Notes: a model not told the origin generated them from the sequence alone. A stretch of DNA of 64,000 nt from Anaerolineales bacterium (GCA_020634855.1 JACKAU010000012.1:260987-324986); one strand, 5' to 3'. Shown: positions 1 through 8,760, counted from the first letter of the stretch. Program-made: numbers and translations.

Positions 1-562
1 CAGCCGCTTCCTCCGTATCACTCAAGGTAACGAAGCGCCTCAGCGTAATGGTGACCGTGTCCTTCTGAAAATCCCGCCGCCAGGCGCCGACCATGCGGCC
101 ATCGATGACGAGAAAGTGGGCAAAGATCGGGTTTTGACGTTCGATCAAATGGGCGTGGGCCGGATCGAGAACCGGGCTAGAGTCGCGATAGCTGATCAGG
201 TACTCATCGTAATTGGGCAGCAGGTGGGCCGTGGGCGATGGTTCTTTAACCAAAGGTAAATTCGGAGCCAAATAGTAAGTCTGGTCGCCCACGGTTTCCC
301 GGATCAGAGCCGAACCCACCAGTTCCAGCCCGGTTCGCGCCTGCGTTTTGGTTAAGCCCGACCACCAGGCAAAATCATCTATCGTGGCCGGACTGTGGCC
401 GGTAAAGTAGCGCCGGGTCAGTTCGACCAGGGCCGTTTCATACGGTAGGCTTTGGGCCTGGGGCGCTCGCTCATCAAGCAGGGCGTAGGTGAATTGCTTC
501 CCGCGCCGAGGGCCGCTGCACACGACCGCAGATTTGTCACTTTGTTGGGGGCGGACTGTCAT
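1..562 (-). pseudogene. Winged-helix DNA-binding (YcaQ/HTH_42-like) protein, 5'-truncated and cut by the window edge
   Basis: Minus-strand reading frame starting at ATG 560-562 and running off the left edge (about 187 codons seen). The translation carries family hallmarks of the winged-helix DNA-binding domain related to the crosslink-repair glycosylase YcaQ: GPRRGK near residue 18, then DDFAWWSGLT, LLPNYDEYL and VIDGRMVGAWRR. In the family the GPRRGK segment lies in the middle of a roughly 370-residue protein, so about 150 N-terminal residues are missing. An in-frame TAA lies only 30 bases upstream of the ATG, and no continuation appears in the other frames; the upstream DNA is repeat-rich. 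I infer a decayed, 5'-deleted gene. An alternative is a short form expressed from this ATG, but no Shine-Dalgarno sequence precedes it. Confidence 0.72.
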
Positions 563-1144
563 AATTGACAATTGATAATTGACAATTCCACCTTAGCTGT
601 GGGCTGCTCGTTCTTGGTGATGGTTTGGTGGGGATGACAAGGCAAGCCTTGTCGCTCCGGCTAAGTCGCTCCGGCTAGAGCGCGCTCGCCTGGAGCGGGT
701 TGGAACGGTTGGGAGGGACGGTGAGGTATTCCGCCAAGGCGTCCTACTACCAGGATGGACTGCCGGAGGGCCAGGCCAGGCATCCTGCTAGCAGGACGGA
801 CTGCCGGAGGGCCAGGCCAGGCATCCTGCTAGCAGGACGGACTGCGAGAGAGTCAGCCGGGGCATCCGGCCAGTCGGATGGGCTGGCCGAAAGATAATTT
901 TGCCCCTGATGATGATCGATAAATGGGCCGGTTAGCCGGCGTTGAGTGCGATGGCCCGCCCCGGCCGCCGGGGCGGCGGCAGGTTATCGGATCCAGTGGA
1001 GGAACAAGCATATTCGGCCCGAAACGCTCTGGCGCGAAAACGGTCAGGCCGGGTAGACAAGTTAGAACAAGCCGGATATACTGGTAGATACATCCGACGT
1101 CGTAGACCGTACCCAGGTACTCTAACCATCCCATTTCATCTAGC
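563..1144. other. Gene-free, repeat-rich stretch
   Basis: No convincing gene. It holds a low-complexity run (repeated ATTGACAATTG-type motifs at 561-588), a GTCGCTCCGGCT duplication near 650-676 and the 41-bp tandem repeat at 751-880. Short open frames here overlap the repeat, have no ribosome binding site and show no recognisable protein. Confidence 0.6.
751..880. repeat. 41-bp tandem repeat, about three copies, with an internal palindrome
   Basis: The string GGACTGCCGGAGGGCCAGG recurs with exact 41-base spacing (starts 757, 798, and a degenerate third copy at 839). Each unit contains the 14-base perfect palindrome TCCTGCTAGCAGGA. The third copy decays toward 880. No coding function is apparent. 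Confidence 0.85.
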
Positions 1145-1159
1145 AAAAGGAGCCAGCAC

Positions 1160-2032
1160 TTGGTCACTAACAGATTTGATACCACCAGTAAACTTCATCT
1201 TGCTTACCCCGCCAAGGATAAGCAGCCGGATATTGTCCACACCGTCCAATCGTTTATCCGGTATGAGCAGAGCTGTCCCCCGAAAGAACAACTGCCGCAC
1301 ACCCCGATTTTTATGGAGTTGCTGCAGCAGTGGGATGCCAACGACCACAAGCGATCAACCGGTGAAGCCCAACGCGCCGAAGCCGCTGAGATGATGCAGC
1401 AGCTTGATCAGGCGATCATCGCTATCGTTCGGGATGCCCGCAAAACGCCCGATGCCGCCTTTCCGCGCAATCCGGCCAAAGCCAAGGCGTGGGGGTTTGA
1501 AGCCAAGCAAACCACGAAAAACATTCTCCTGCCCCAATCGCGTGATGAGCATCTGCGGGTATTGCGCCAATACCTCGCTAAAGAACAAAGCCGCCCGGAA
1601 GCGGAGCGTTTTCTTAGCCCCGACTTAGATGAAGCCATTCGGGTCCACGATACGCTGCGAAAGCAGGTCGCCTTGCGCCGAGCCGGTAAAAATCAACGGG
1701 AAGAAGCCGTGGCCAACAGTTACGTCATTGCCGCTAAACTGCATAACTACCTGCAAGCCGCCGCAACGCACCTGTTGGCCTTCAAGTTCGATTTTATCCT
1801 GACACTGGAGTTGCAAAAATGGGGTTATGATGTCAGCCCGCGCCGCACCGCCTCGGCCGAGGAGGAAGCCGAAGCCGTAGCCGACGCATCGGCCGAGACT
1901 GGAACCGCATCGGAACCGGCCCCCGCCGCCTCCACCCCGGAAGCCACCCCAACCAACGGCGCGTATACCAACGGCTCGCCGTCTGAGGATGGGGATTTGG
2001 TGCCCGATATGCTCACCAACAATTGGGAGTAG
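1160..2032 (+). CDS. Unrecognised cytosolic protein with a low-complexity acidic tail
   Basis: A 290-residue protein starting at TTG 1160; AAAAGGAG at 1145-1152 with a 7-base spacer decides this start. Residues 1-225 look globular and helix-rich with many Lys, Arg and Gln. Residues 228-275 form a Pro/Ala/Glu/Thr-rich linker that is probably disordered. There is no signal peptide or membrane segment. I do not recognise a family. The middle (residues about 95-190) is rich in charged residues and could form helical hairpins. It stands alone, with a strong terminator directly downstream. Good ribosome binding and codon use support a real gene; function is unknown. Confidence 0.75.
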   Translation: MVTNRFDTTSKLHLAYPAKDKQPDIVHTVQSFIRYEQSCPPKEQLPHTPIFMELLQQWDANDHKRSTGEAQRAEAAEMMQQLDQAIIAIVRDARKTPDAAFPRNPAKAKAWGFEAKQTTKNILLPQSRDEHLRVLRQYLAKEQSRPEAERFLSPDLDEAIRVHDTLRKQVALRRAGKNQREEAVANSYVIAAKLHNYLQAAATHLLAFKFDFILTLELQKWGYDVSPRRTASAEEEAEAVADASAETGTASEPAPAASTPEATPTNGAYTNGSPSEDGDLVPDMLTNNWE

Positions 2033-2035
2033 ACC

Positions 2036-2077
2036 TAAAAAGACCCTAAGGGTTTGTAAAACCTTTAGGGTCTTTTG
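2036..2077 (+). terminator. Intrinsic terminator
   Basis: AGACCCTAAGGGTTT pairs with AAACCTTTAGGGTCT (one mismatch), with flanking A and T runs (TCTTTT). It lies just after the stop of the gene ending at 2032. Confidence 0.85.
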
Positions 2078-2111
2078 ATTCATTCTCACGCTTGGCGTTA
2101 TTGCCATTTAG

Positions 2112-2207
2112 AGCAGCCCGCGTAGGTTGAGCTGGCGAGACCGTATCGAGGGGGACGGTTAGCCCCGTATCGTTGCCGTCGCCGCCCCCCTCGATACGCG
2201 GGCTGCT
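2112..2207. repeat. Nested long inverted repeat
   Basis: AGCAGCCCGCGTA (2112-2124) is a perfect inverse of TACGCGGGCTGCT (2195-2207). A second pair, CGTATCGAGGGGGACGG (2142-2158) against 2182-2198, has one mismatch and overlaps the first right arm. The rest of 2083-2290 holds no gene. Confidence 0.75.
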
Positions 2208-2292
2208 TTCACCGTTTACCTTCATGGCAGCGCCGCTCTGCGAACGTCATCTCCCCTATCGATATTTCCCCACCCAAATCAACCACAGTTCC

Positions 2293-2322
2293 TTGTCAAC
2301 TTATGACCCCTTTGGTTATAAT
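2293..2322 (+). promoter_or_regulatory. Sigma-70-like promoter for the secreted protein gene at 2450
   Basis: TTGTCA (2293-2298), 18-base spacer, TATAAT (2317-2322). Predicted start near 2329 gives a 5' leader of about 120 bases. Prediction from sequence only. Confidence 0.5.
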
Positions 2323-2449
2323 ATGATGCTTGACTTCAACCTGATAGCTCCTCTTCGATGTCATTGCTTCACTTAATCCTCAAATTTAACCGGTTCCCCA
2401 CCTTCGTCGAGTCAAACCATAAACCAATATAATTGGAGGTAAACGCCCT

Positions 2450-4312
2450 ATGAAATTAGTGCGTATGCTCGTTATGGTGGTTCTATTGGCTGGCCTGGTT
2501 AGCCCCCGGCTCGCCCGCGCCCAAACAATCACGCCCATTGTCTGCGGCGACGGTCGTTACGATATGATGCTCGATGACTTCGACATCGCTACAGGTGACC
2601 GCTACACGCCTCATCCTATCATACCCGATCCTGTGGTAACGACAACGATGGGCTGTCATGGTACGGCCGTTAGCATTGCCTATGATTTGTCCAACGTGGC
2701 CCCGCCCGGCTCGGCCAATGAAGGCCAGAGCTGGGTGGTCTGGCGGCGAGCGCTGCCCACCGAGGTCGATATCAGTGCGGCTACCCATTTACGGGTGGCG
2801 CTGCGGGGCGGTAATGAGAATAGCCACGAGACGGTGGAGATCAAACTAGGCGACAGTGACGGCCATCTGGCGGTGATTAGCCTGCCCAGCCTGACCGACC
2901 TACCGGTCTGGCGTCCGGCCTACATTGACTTACGGGAGTTGAGCGACATCGGCAGCCTCAATCAACACCGTATTACCCATGTTGAAATCGGCATTGCCCG
3001 CTGTGAAAATTGTGAAGTGGCCGACAATCCTAATAATCCCCTTCCGCCGGACGAGCATACCGGGAGCCTCTTAGTCGATGAACTGGCGGCGGTCAATTTA
3101 GCCCCGGGCGCGACCCATCGGGTGACGCAATCGGCCTTGGCTGCCGTAACGCCCAACGCCACGGTCCGCGCCGCCGCTGCCGCCGCGCTGCTCAACCAGG
3201 TGTCTGCTTCCGGTCCGGGCGCCGGTCTTATTCCGGCCTGGTTCCCCGAAAACAACCCCAATTACAATACCTTTGCTCAAGCTGAGGCGCTGCTTGTCTT
3301 TGTGGCCGAATATAAAAATACCGGCGCCGGCGCCTATCGGGCTGCGGCCATCACCTTGGCTGACAAGCTCATTGAGTTGCAAATCGATAGCGGCCAAGCG
3401 CAGGCCGGGGCCTGGTTCTCAGCCTATACGATTGACGGCAATGACCTGCGTCCGCCCGATCGGGCTGTGCCTAAGGATGCTACGGAACGGTGCAATGGGG
3501 ACGAAACGATGGTCCCGGACCCGGACACCATGAAGCTGGTGGCCAGTAATATTGATAGCTGCCAGTGGGTCGGCAATGTGGGCTGGGCGCTGATCGCGCT
3601 GGGCAGCTTGCAGCGCAGCGGCATCTATCCGGAGCCGGCGAACCTGCAATCCGCCATCCACCAGGGCGCTGAATGGATTGCCGGCCAATCAGCCTATCGC
3701 CAGATGCAGGCCACGTATCCCGATCTGATTTCGCTGGGCATCGAAGGCAATGTTTCAGCCTATTTTGGCCTAGTGGCGGCTAACCACACTCAGGCGGCCG
3801 AAAAGCTGGGGGCCGCTATCTTTAAATTTGGGTGGGATGATAAATTACAGCGGTTGCGACCGGGCGTGGGTCCGGCCGATTATGCGACGGCGCTCGATGT
3901 TAGCGGCAGTTGGGGCGCTAGCTTCTTACGCGCCATCGGCCAGCCTGAAAAGGCGCTCGCTTCTCAGGGGTACACCGCCTCCATCATGCCAACCCGTTCG
4001 TTTGACAATAGTATTGTTGGCTATGGGGACATTGCCGGGCCGTGGACGGTGGCGGTTGAATTTTCAGCTCAGGGGGCGGCGTCCGGTCTGTATGGGGCCG
4101 ACGCCGTGCTGACGGAACTTTACAAGCTGCAAATCACGTCAGGTGGTGACGCCGGGGCTTTTCCCGGCGGTAAAGATCATTGGTATGGGGGTCAGTTAAG
4201 CCCGTGGACCACCACCATGTCCGGGGTTTCGCCGACAGCCTGGGTTTACTTTGCCCTTAACGGTAATCCCATCTGGATTGCTCGGACTTATTTGCCGGTC
4301 GTGGTGAAGTAG
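2450..4312 (+). CDS. Secreted (alpha/alpha)6 glycosidase-like protein with YLPVVVK tail
   Basis: A 620-residue protein; GGAGGT 9 bases before ATG 2450 fixes the start. Residues 1-25 are a signal peptide ending around ARAQ. Residues about 35-220 resemble a beta-sandwich carbohydrate-binding module (conserved LRVALRGG and VEIKLGD stretches, then a 'LLVDELAAVNL' end). Residues about 235-610 are a helical repeat domain with Trp/Gly/Tyr-rich turns (GNVGWALIALG, GSWGASFLRAIG, GKDHWYGGQLSPW) typical of six-hairpin glycosidases. I cannot assign a GH family or catalytic residues with confidence. The protein ends in TYLPVVVK, a tail shared with two other secreted proteins in this window. It probably acts outside the cell on polysaccharide. 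It lies convergent with the ABC exporter genes. Confidence 0.75.
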   Translation: MKLVRMLVMVVLLAGLVSPRLARAQTITPIVCGDGRYDMMLDDFDIATGDRYTPHPIIPDPVVTTTMGCHGTAVSIAYDLSNVAPPGSANEGQSWVVWRRALPTEVDISAATHLRVALRGGNENSHETVEIKLGDSDGHLAVISLPSLTDLPVWRPAYIDLRELSDIGSLNQHRITHVEIGIARCENCEVADNPNNPLPPDEHTGSLLVDELAAVNLAPGATHRVTQSALAAVTPNATVRAAAAAALLNQVSASGPGAGLIPAWFPENNPNYNTFAQAEALLVFVAEYKNTGAGAYRAAAITLADKLIELQIDSGQAQAGAWFSAYTIDGNDLRPPDRAVPKDATERCNGDETMVPDPDTMKLVASNIDSCQWVGNVGWALIALGSLQRSGIYPEPANLQSAIHQGAEWIAGQSAYRQMQATYPDLISLGIEGNVSAYFGLVAANHTQAAEKLGAAIFKFGWDDKLQRLRPGVGPADYATALDVSGSWGASFLRAIGQPEKALASQGYTASIMPTRSFDNSIVGYGDIAGPWTVAVEFSAQGAASGLYGADAVLTELYKLQITSGGDAGAFPGGKDHWYGGQLSPWTTTMSGVSPTAWVYFALNGNPIWIARTYLPVVVK

Positions 4313-4336
4313 TTCGTCCAGTCGTGAATTTTTGCC

Positions 4337-4363
4337 GGGTTCCCACGCTCTACGTGGGAACCC
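4337..4363. terminator. Hairpin between convergent genes
   Basis: GGGTTCCCACG (4337-4347) pairs perfectly with CGTGGGAACCC (4353-4363) around a 5-base loop. There is no long T run on either side, so it may be a weak bidirectional terminator or a dispersed palindrome. Confidence 0.55.
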
Positions 4364-4372
4364 AGCAATAGC

Positions 4373-6202
4373 CTACCTTACCTCCGCCGTCGGCTGCGGC
4401 TTAGCCTCGAACAACTGATCGATCTCGTGCGGGGCCTCAGCCTGGAACTGCTTGGTGTAGAGCGAGTAGTAGTGGCCCTGCTGCCGGATCAGTTCCTGAT
4501 GCGAGCCGCTCTCGGTGATGCGGCCGCCTTCGATGACCAGAATCCGGTCGGCTTTCTTGATGGTCGACAGCCGGTGGGCGATGATAAAGCTGGTGCGCCC
4601 GTGCATTAGCGTCTCCATCCCCTGCTGGATCAGGGCCTCGGTCAGCGTATCGACCGAACTGGTGGCCTCGTCCATTATGAAGATTTCCGGCCGGGACAGC
4701 ACGGCCCGGGCCAGGCTGATGAGCTGCTTCTGCCCGACCGAGAGCAGGTTGCCGCCCTCGCCGACTTCCTCGTCGTAGCCCTTAGGCATGGCCGTAATGA
4801 ACTCGTGGGCGTGAGCCAGTTGGGCCGCCGCTTCAATCTCCGCGTCGGTGGCGTCCAGCCGGCCGTAGCGGATGTTGTCGCGGATGGCGCCGGAGAACAG
4901 GTGCGGCGACTGCAAGACCATACCGATGCGCGACTGGATCGACTCCAGGGTGAACGAGGTGTAATCGGTGCCGCCGATGCGGATGACGCCGCGCTGGGGT
5001 TCGTAGAAACGGCAGATCAGGTTGACGATGGTCGATTTCCCGCCGCCGGTCGGCCCCACCAGGGCAATCGTCTCGCCTTGCTTGACGCGCAGGTTGAAAT
5101 CGATCAGCACCGGCTTCTTCTCATCGTAGAAGAAGTCAACGTGGTCGAAATGGATGTCGCCTTTGACCGTCTGCGGATCGAAGGCGTAGGAGCGGTCCAC
5201 CACCTCCGGCTCGGCGTCGATCAGCGAGAAGATGCGCTCGGCCGAGGCGATGGAGTTCTGCATCTCGGCGTAAACGCGGGCCAGCTCCTGAATCGGGAAG
5301 AGCATGAAGGTCAGGTAGCCCATAAAGGCTTGTAGCGAACCAATCGACATCGCGCCGATCTCGATTTGCCAGCCGCCGTACCAGACAATCGCGCCCAGGC
5401 CGACCGCGCCGACCAACTGCACAATCGGCAGGAACAGGGCCGACAGCCAGGCCGCCCGGAAAGCGGCGTGATAGAGACTGGTGGCCTGGCCGTCGAACTC
5501 CTCCAGATTTTTCTCCTCACGGGTTAGCGCCTTGACCACTCGCACGCCGGTGATGTTCTCGTTATAGGCGCCGGTCAGTTTGGAGTTCAGCTTGCGGGCG
5601 CGTCGAAACTGCACCAAAATTTGCCGCTTAAAGATCGAAGCGATGATGACGATGGCCGGCATGACCACCGCCATAATCAGCGCCAACTGCCAGTTGATCC
5701 AAATCATAAAGATCAGCGCCGTGGACAGGTTGAACACAGCCCACGAACTGTCGATTAGCCCCCAGGTAATCAGCTCGGAGATGCGGGCCGAGTCGGAGGT
5801 GACGCGGGACATAATCCAACCGATGGGCGTTTTGCTGTAGTATGACAGCGACAGCGACTGCAAGTGGTTGAACATCTTGCGCCGCAGCTCGTACTGGATG
5901 CGCTCGCCCAACTGGCCGGCCAGGTAGATAAAGCCAAAGATGGCCGCCGCCTGCACCAGCGCTAACGAACCGTAGATGATGAACAGTTGGTTCAGCCGCG
6001 CCCGGTCGCCGGCCAGAATGCCCTCATCGATGATGAGCTTGCTGAGGTAGGTAAAGACCGAGTCGTTAAGCGAGACCAGTGCTATTAGCACCACAAAGCC
6101 GGCCACCCCGCGCCAGTGCGGTTTCGCTTGCGCGGCAATCCGCCTGAGCGTGTGGCCGTTAAACTGCGTATTAAATTCTTCTTCCTCAAAGTAATGATCC
6201 AT
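4373..6202 (-). CDS. ABC exporter half-transporter, subunit with the catalytic Walker B glutamate
   Basis: A 609-residue half ABC exporter: an N-terminal six-helix transmembrane domain (about residues 30-320), then a nucleotide-binding domain. Walker A GPTGGGKST, Q-loop VLQSP, signature LSVGQKQ (not LSGGQ), Walker B IFIMDEATSSVDT with the catalytic Glu, and H-loop IIAHRLST are all visible. GGAG 7 bases before ATG 6202 supports the start. It follows its partner gene on the same strand, separated by a repeat-filled 128-base gap. Known heterodimeric exporters (LmrCD, BmrCD, TM287/288 types) pair one canonical and one degenerate subunit, which is what the pair here shows. The substrate is not predictable; drug, lipid or peptide export are possible. 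Confidence 0.93.
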   Translation of the reverse strand: MDHYFEEEEFNTQFNGHTLRRIAAQAKPHWRGVAGFVVLIALVSLNDSVFTYLSKLIIDEGILAGDRARLNQLFIIYGSLALVQAAAIFGFIYLAGQLGERIQYELRRKMFNHLQSLSLSYYSKTPIGWIMSRVTSDSARISELITWGLIDSSWAVFNLSTALIFMIWINWQLALIMAVVMPAIVIIASIFKRQILVQFRRARKLNSKLTGAYNENITGVRVVKALTREEKNLEEFDGQATSLYHAAFRAAWLSALFLPIVQLVGAVGLGAIVWYGGWQIEIGAMSIGSLQAFMGYLTFMLFPIQELARVYAEMQNSIASAERIFSLIDAEPEVVDRSYAFDPQTVKGDIHFDHVDFFYDEKKPVLIDFNLRVKQGETIALVGPTGGGKSTIVNLICRFYEPQRGVIRIGGTDYTSFTLESIQSRIGMVLQSPHLFSGAIRDNIRYGRLDATDAEIEAAAQLAHAHEFITAMPKGYDEEVGEGGNLLSVGQKQLISLARAVLSRPEIFIMDEATSSVDTLTEALIQQGMETLMHGRTSFIIAHRLSTIKKADRILVIEGGRITESGSHQELIRQQGHYYSLYTKQFQAEAPHEIDQLFEAKPQPTAEVR

Positions 6203-6330
6203 GTTGGTTCTCCAAACGATGAACGATGAAGTCCCTGAATGATGATTGATGAATGATGATTGATGAATTCTTTCTTATTCATCGTTCATCGTTCATCGTT
6301 CATCATTCGTTACTCATCATTCATTAGTCA
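6203..6330. repeat. ATTCATC/GATGAAT low-complexity inverted repeat between ABC genes
   Basis: GATGAACGATGAA-type units on the right are mirrored by TTCATCGTTCATCG units on the left, so the RNA could fold into a long hairpin. The repeat begins at the stop codon of the upstream ABC gene and ends just before the ribosome binding site of the next one. A short similar run (CATCATTCATCAATCATCC) lies at 54486-54504. Confidence 0.7.
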
Positions 6331-8118
6331 TTATTCATCATTTCCCACCCGCGCCTGCACGTCGTAGATCCGGCGGTAGATGCCGTCTTGGGCTAGCAGT
6401 TCGCGGTGGCTGCCCTGCTGGATGATGCGTCCGTGTTCCAGCACCAGAATTTTGTCGGCCCGCATCACGGTTTGGATGCGGTGGGCGATCATAAAGGTGG
6501 TGCGCCCCTGCCGCAGACGTTCCAGGGCGGCGTGGATGTGCGCTTCGGTTTCCGTATCGACCGCCGAAACGGCGTCGTCAAAGATCAGGATGTGCGGATC
6601 TTTGAGCAGCGTCCGGGCGATAGCCACTCGCTGCTTCTGGCCGCCCGACAGCGTCACCCCCTTCTCGCCGACGACGGTGTTGTAGCCGTCGGGGAAGGTC
6701 ATGATGACGTCGTGGATGGCCGCCGCCTGGGCCGCGGCGATGACTTCCTCATCGGTCACCGGCCGGCGCACGCCGTAGGCGATGTTCTCGCGGATACTGC
6801 GCGAGAAGAGAAACGGCTCCTGCTCGACGATGCCGATCTGTTGGCGTAGAGCGTGCTTCGGGTAATCCGTTAGCTCTCGGCCGTCGAGCAAGATACTGCC
6901 CTGGTAGTCGTAGAAGCGGGGCAGCAGATTGACCAGGCTGCTCTTGCCGGAGCCGGTCGGCCCCAGCAGGGCCACCGTCTGGCCCGGCTCGACGCTGAAT
7001 GAGATGTGGTGCAGCACCGGCGCGTCGCGGTTGTACTCAAACGACACATCGCGGAACTCGACCGCGCCCTGGATGGGTTGAGCCGGCGCCGGCGCGTCGT
7101 CGTCCATCTGCTCGCGGTTCTCGCTGAGAATCTCGGCCACCCGGTTGTAGGAGACCATGCCCATCGACGTCTGGACAATCAGCCGGCCCAGGTTCTGCAT
7201 GGGCCAGACAATCCAGATGATCAGACCGATGACGGCCAGGTAGGTGCCGATGGTGATTTCGCCGTTAAGGGTCATCAACGCGCCCACAAACATGATGAAG
7301 ACGGTCTGCGCCCCGGAGATGGTTTCGGCCACCGGCCAGAAGGACGAGTGCAGCCTGACCAGACGCTGGCCGCGCCGCAGTTGCTCGTAGTTGGTCTCTT
7401 CAAACTTGTCGATCTCGAACGGCTGCCGGGCGAAGGCTTTGACCACCCGCACCCCGCTCAGGTTCTCCTGTAAGGCGGTCGAAAGGTGGCCCTCTTGTTC
7501 CTGGTGCGCTTCGTAGGCGACGTGGATTTTGCGGAAGAAAAAGAGCGATATGACCACCACCACCGGCATCGAGATCATCGACAGCAGCCCCAACTTGAGG
7601 TTGAGGCTCATCAGCGCCGCCAGATTAAGGGTGAAGAGCAGCACAATGCGCCCGACCTCGATGACCTGGACGGCAAAGAGACGGCGGATGGTATCGACGT
7701 CGGAACTGCAGCGCTGCACCAGTTCGCCGGTTTTGTTGTTATCGTGGTAACTGAAGTGCAAGCGCTGGATGTGGTCGAACAGGTAGTTGCGCAGCCGCAG
7801 GATTGCTCCCTCGGCCGAGTGGGCGGCCAGCCGCCCGCTCCAAAAGGTGAACAGCCCTTGCATTAGAGCCAGTCCAACAAACCCGGCGGCGATAAGGTAG
7901 AACGGCGTCGTCGCCTGCTGCTGGATGAGCACGTCATCGACAAAGTACTGGAGCAGGAAGTATGACAACGTCTTGGCGGCGGTGGCCACCGCCAGGCTGA
8001 CAATCGCGCCCAGGTAGAGCCAGTGAAAGCCGCCCATAAAGCGCCATAGTCCCACCAGCCGGTTGCTAGACAGCGCCTGCTTGAGATCTAGGTTGGGATA
8101 GATAGTTGAGTTTTGCAT
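6331..8118 (-). CDS. ABC exporter half-transporter, degenerate-site subunit
   Basis: A 595-residue half exporter, first of the pair in transcription order. The transmembrane domain covers about residues 25-310. The nucleotide-binding domain shows Walker A GPTGSGKSS, canonical signature LSGGQKQRVAIART, Walker B ILIFDDAVSAVDT and H-loop MIAHRIQT. The residue after Walker B is Asp instead of the catalytic Glu. Its canonical signature would complete the active site of the partner encoded at 4373-6202, while its own Asp faces the partner's altered LSVGQ. AAGGAA lies 6 bases before ATG 8118. A run of small ORFs with attenuator-like structure lies upstream on the same strand and may control both genes. 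Confidence 0.93.
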   Translation of the reverse strand: MQNSTIYPNLDLKQALSSNRLVGLWRFMGGFHWLYLGAIVSLAVATAAKTLSYFLLQYFVDDVLIQQQATTPFYLIAAGFVGLALMQGLFTFWSGRLAAHSAEGAILRLRNYLFDHIQRLHFSYHDNNKTGELVQRCSSDVDTIRRLFAVQVIEVGRIVLLFTLNLAALMSLNLKLGLLSMISMPVVVVISLFFFRKIHVAYEAHQEQEGHLSTALQENLSGVRVVKAFARQPFEIDKFEETNYEQLRRGQRLVRLHSSFWPVAETISGAQTVFIMFVGALMTLNGEITIGTYLAVIGLIIWIVWPMQNLGRLIVQTSMGMVSYNRVAEILSENREQMDDDAPAPAQPIQGAVEFRDVSFEYNRDAPVLHHISFSVEPGQTVALLGPTGSGKSSLVNLLPRFYDYQGSILLDGRELTDYPKHALRQQIGIVEQEPFLFSRSIRENIAYGVRRPVTDEEVIAAAQAAAIHDVIMTFPDGYNTVVGEKGVTLSGGQKQRVAIARTLLKDPHILIFDDAVSAVDTETEAHIHAALERLRQGRTTFMIAHRIQTVMRADKILVLEHGRIIQQGSHRELLAQDGIYRRIYDVQARVGNDE

Positions 8119-8387
8119 AGTATATTCCTTGTGAGAATGGAAAGTCAGCTTTCTGCCTATTTTCTGATTTCTATATGACTTACGCAGTTGGCCTGTTTAA
8201 GCCCCCCTCTAACTCCCTCCAAAGGGGGGAGGACCAGGCCAGTCCCTCCCTGTGGGAGGGATTTAGGGAGAGCTAATCTCTAACTGCATAACTTCTATTC
8301 TAATTTGTTCCTTGGCCTCAGCCTTAGCCTCGGCCTTTGTTGTCACCGCGTTGCTACATGGCCCACACCAACCGGTGTGTGACAGCG
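8119..8387. repeat. Intergenic stretch with CCCTCC/GGAGGG palindromic repeat
   Basis: No gene. Two G/C-rich hairpins are visible at about 8201-8273 (CCCTCC...GGGGGGAGG and CCCTCCCTGTGGGAGGG), typical of dispersed bacterial palindromes. A smaller hairpin, CACACCAACCGGTGTG, sits near 8364-8379. Whether transcription passes from the small ORFs through this stretch into the ABC genes is not clear from sequence. Confidence 0.6.
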
Positions 8388-8582
8388 CTACAGGCTTTGT
8401 AGCCGGGTTCCCCATTTAATCATCTGGTCGCCGAGCCAGTTGGTCGCTTTTTGATACGAGGTGGGATAGACAATCGTCTGCTCCGACTCAATGGCCTCAA
8501 GCTGCTGCTCTCGTTCAAACTGCCGCAGTCGATCTTTATGGATTTCTTGGCTAACCAGATACCGCATTTCTGGCGATAACAT
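8388..8582 (-). CDS. Small hypothetical protein upstream of the ABC exporter
   Basis: 64 residues with a strong GAGGAGA 6 bases before ATG 8582. Highly charged N-terminal half (EIHKDRLRQFEREQQLEAI) predicted helical, then an amphipathic C-terminus ending WGTRLQSL. No membrane segment or known domain. It is the third small ORF downstream of a promoter and two terminators on this strand, so it may be part of the regulated unit. Its upstream gap (8583-8649) is rich in short CCAACAAACCAAC-type units. Confidence 0.65.
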   Translation of the reverse strand: MLSPEMRYLVSQEIHKDRLRQFEREQQLEAIESEQTIVYPTSYQKATNWLGDQMIKWGTRLQSL

Positions 8583-8649
8583 AGGATGTCTCCTCTAAAA
8601 GTGGGTTAGTTAGTGTGTTGGTTTGCCGGATGGTTAGTTGGTTTGTTGG

Positions 8650-8730
8650 TTATTCGCCAACTAGCCGTCCCTCTACAATTTCATTCCGGGTGTTGTCCCT
8701 AGCGGGACCGTTGAGTCTTGTTCTAACCAT
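8650..8730 (-). CDS. 26-codon ORF following the second attenuator terminator
   Basis: ATG 8728-8730 to TAA 8650-8652, preceded by AAAGGAGA with a 9-base gap. The peptide is basic and polar (begins MVRTRLNGPARDN). It begins 31 bases after terminator T2, so it would be translated only from transcripts that read through. No homologue recognised. It could be a second leader peptide or a small product; translation is likely from the ribosome binding site alone. Confidence 0.5.
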   Translation of the reverse strand: MVRTRLNGPARDNTRNEIVEGRLVGE

Positions 8731-8760
8731 TGTGCCTGTCTCCTTTCTTGATTTGACAAC

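Noticed and set aside
700..897. 65-codon open frame over the 41-bp repeat
   Set aside because: Repeat artefact with repeated peptide units and no ribosome site.
2173..2376. 67-codon open frame
   Set aside because: Spans an inverted repeat and the promoter of the next gene; no ribosome site.
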